This document shows positions 5,106 to 5,977 of a stretch of 5,977 bases of DNA, piece after piece. Below the pieces are notes generated by a model. It made no database searches, was not told the origin of the DNA, and worked only from the letters and a program-made list of their open reading frames with translations. Source of the stretch: an uncultured Mesocricetibacter sp. (GTDB lineage Bacteria; Pseudomonadota; Gammaproteobacteria; Enterobacterales; Pasteurellaceae); the NCBI GenBank assembly GCA_905373425.1, contig CAJPST010000134.1, positions 1-5,977 on the forward strand, written 5' to 3'. The position numbers and the translations under genes are program-made. Positions within the stretch are counted from its first letter, which is position 1. Each line of letters starts with the position of its first letter.

Positions 5106-5585
5106 TTAGTCGAGAATGGACATTTGGTGAGATGAGAAACGCTTGACCAACTGTTGCAGTGGAACACCGTCAGGTAAGATTAATTCAGGCGAAATTTCAT
5201 ATAGCGGCACAATAACAAATTCACGGTTTTGCATATCATAATGGGGTACGGTTAGGCGTTCATTATGAATGATTTGATTATCGTATAGCAAAATATCCAA
5301 ATCCAAAGTTCGTTCCCCCCAGCGACGTAGACGTATGCGACCTTGCCCGTTTTCGATATTTTGTAATGCATCAAGTAGCGCTAGGGGAGAAAGTTCGGTT
5401 TCAAGGCAAGCAACAGCATTGACATAATCGGGCTGATCCTGTGGGCCGAGAGGTTGGCTTTGGTACAATGAACTGACTTTTTTTATTTCCGTATCCGGCA
5501 AATCCGCCATCGCCTGAATTGCCAAATTAAGTTGTTGGATTGGCATATTCAGGTTGCTGCCGAGCGCAATATAAACAATGGACAT
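5106..5585 (-). CDS. folK: 6-hydroxymethyl-7,8-dihydropterin pyrophosphokinase (HPPK)
   Basis: This cytosolic enzyme transfers pyrophosphate from ATP to 6-hydroxymethyl-7,8-dihydropterin, the step before dihydropteroate synthase in folate synthesis. The 159 residues are the same length as E. coli HPPK and keep its numbering. Visible blocks are ALGSNL (7-12), PLGPQDQPDYVN (45-56), and RWGERTLDLDIL (88-99) with the magnesium-binding Asp95 and Asp97 and the loop residues Trp89 and Arg92. TVPHYDM follows with His115, then Arg121. The ATG at 5583-5585 shares its last base with the pcnB stop (TAATG on the minus strand), so folK is probably translated by coupling to pcnB. It is followed by an intrinsic terminator. 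Nothing is missing or truncated. Confidence 0.97.
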   Translation of the reverse strand: MSIVYIALGSNLNMPIQQLNLAIQAMADLPDTEIKKVSSLYQSQPLGPQDQPDYVNAVACLETELSPLALLDALQNIENGQGRIRLRRWGERTLDLDILLYDNQIIHNERLTVPHYDMQNREFVIVPLYEISPELILPDGVPLQQLVKRFSSHQMSILD

Positions 5586-5977
5586 TATTCGGCTGCCTTC
5601 GGTTTATGCCGTTTGCGAGAACGAAAATATTTTTTTCTCGGTTTTGGCGCGTGCTTGTTTTGTTCTTTGACCAAGCTTTCCCGTTGGCTTTGATTACTCA
5701 GTTGATATTCATGCCACCAAGCAGCCAATTCAATGGAATCTCCGCCTTCAATCGATGCCCGCATAACCAATAAATCGAATGCCGCGCGGAATTTAGGATG
5801 CTCCATTATTCTTTCAGGAGCTTTGCCGTTACGTTTAAGCAGTTGTAGCTGTAAAAACCAAATATCGCGGATCACCGAAGTATGGTGGCGTGGTGCGGCA
5901 AGTGCGGTGCAAAATTGATCCAAAATTTCACTGCTTGCCAAGGCATAGGCATCGTGATTATTTAGCCCGCCTTCGTT
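5585..5977 (-). CDS. pcnB: Poly(A) polymerase I, C-terminal part (runs off the right edge)
   Basis: The last 130 codons of PcnB, which adds poly(A) tails to RNA 3' ends and so speeds decay of mRNA fragments and regulatory RNAs. The N-terminal nucleotidyltransferase domain lies outside the window. The visible part is the C-terminal RNA-binding and arginine-rich region. RDIWFLQLQL, the block around MEHPKFRAAFDLL, and the WWHEYQ motif match the E. coli protein (RDIWQLQLR, LEHPKFRAAYDLL, WWGEFQ). The tail is a basic Arg/Lys stretch ending PKAAE. The frame is open without interruption from the edge to TAA at 5585-5587. The stop overlaps the folK start by one base, the usual pcnB-folK order of gamma-proteobacteria. 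An uptake signal at 5900-5908 lies within the gene. Confidence 0.95.
   Translation of the reverse strand, partial: NEGGLNNHDAYALASSEILDQFCTALAAPRHHTSVIRDIWFLQLQLLKRNGKAPERIMEHPKFRAAFDLLVMRASIEGGDSIELAAWWHEYQLSNQSQRESLVKEQNKHAPKPRKKYFRSRKRHKPKAAE
5900..5908 (+). repeat. DNA uptake signal sequence (USS), copy 6, inside pcnB
   Basis: Exact AAGTGCGGT on the plus strand. It is read on the coding strand as Thr-Ala-Leu. Confidence 0.9.

Noticed and set aside
5540..5918. Plus-strand open frames at 5540-5773 and 5733-5918
   Set aside because: Both are antisense to folK and pcnB and carry no recognisable motif.
1..5977. CRISPR array, insertion sequence, prophage or tRNA genes
   Set aside because: No regularly spaced repeats, transposase motifs, terminal inverted repeats with target duplications or cloverleaf folds were seen.

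Overview
The window is a chromosomal segment of a Pasteurellaceae bacterium, in the Haemophilus, Aggregatibacter or Pasteurella part of the family. The evidence is six exact copies of the 9-base DNA uptake signal core AAGTGCGGT (of the Haemophilus influenzae type, not the Actinobacillus pleuropneumoniae type) in under 6 kb, together with protein sequences that match enterobacterial homologues closely but not identically. All five protein genes I accept lie on the minus strand, so transcription of the genes runs from right to left.

From right to left: the last 130 codons of pcnB (poly(A) polymerase I) overlap by one base with folK (HPPK, folate synthesis). A short U-tailed hairpin that contains an uptake signal follows folK. 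Then comes uup, an ABC-F ATPase that starts at GTG and has a plausible promoter of its own. A 409-base intergenic gap follows, then torY, a membrane-anchored pentahaem c-type cytochrome. A 283-base gap separates torY from the first 405 codons of torZ, a Tat-exported molybdenum S-/N-oxide reductase of the TorZ/BisC/MtsZ type that runs off the left edge. TorY and TorZ work together: quinol electrons pass through TorY's haems to TorZ in the periplasm, which reduces TMAO, methionine sulfoxide or related oxides during anaerobic respiration or oxidative-damage repair.

The coding genes are ordinary family members. The two long intergenic regions are less ordinary. Upstream of torZ, the transcript can form a nested multi-helix fold: a 7-bp closing helix, a hairpin with a GAAA tetraloop, and a 10-bp helix with a two-base bulge. 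Alternative pairings would compete with the closing helix. This looks like a cis-regulatory RNA. A molybdenum-cofactor riboswitch is an obvious hypothesis given the downstream gene, but I cannot assign the class from sequence alone. It could instead be a dispersed family-specific element. Between torY and uup, the plus strand carries a good sigma-70-like promoter, a 10-bp perfect hairpin and a convincing intrinsic terminator with six T's but no real open reading frame. These together suggest an undescribed small RNA of about 235 nt, transcribed divergently from torY and convergently with uup.
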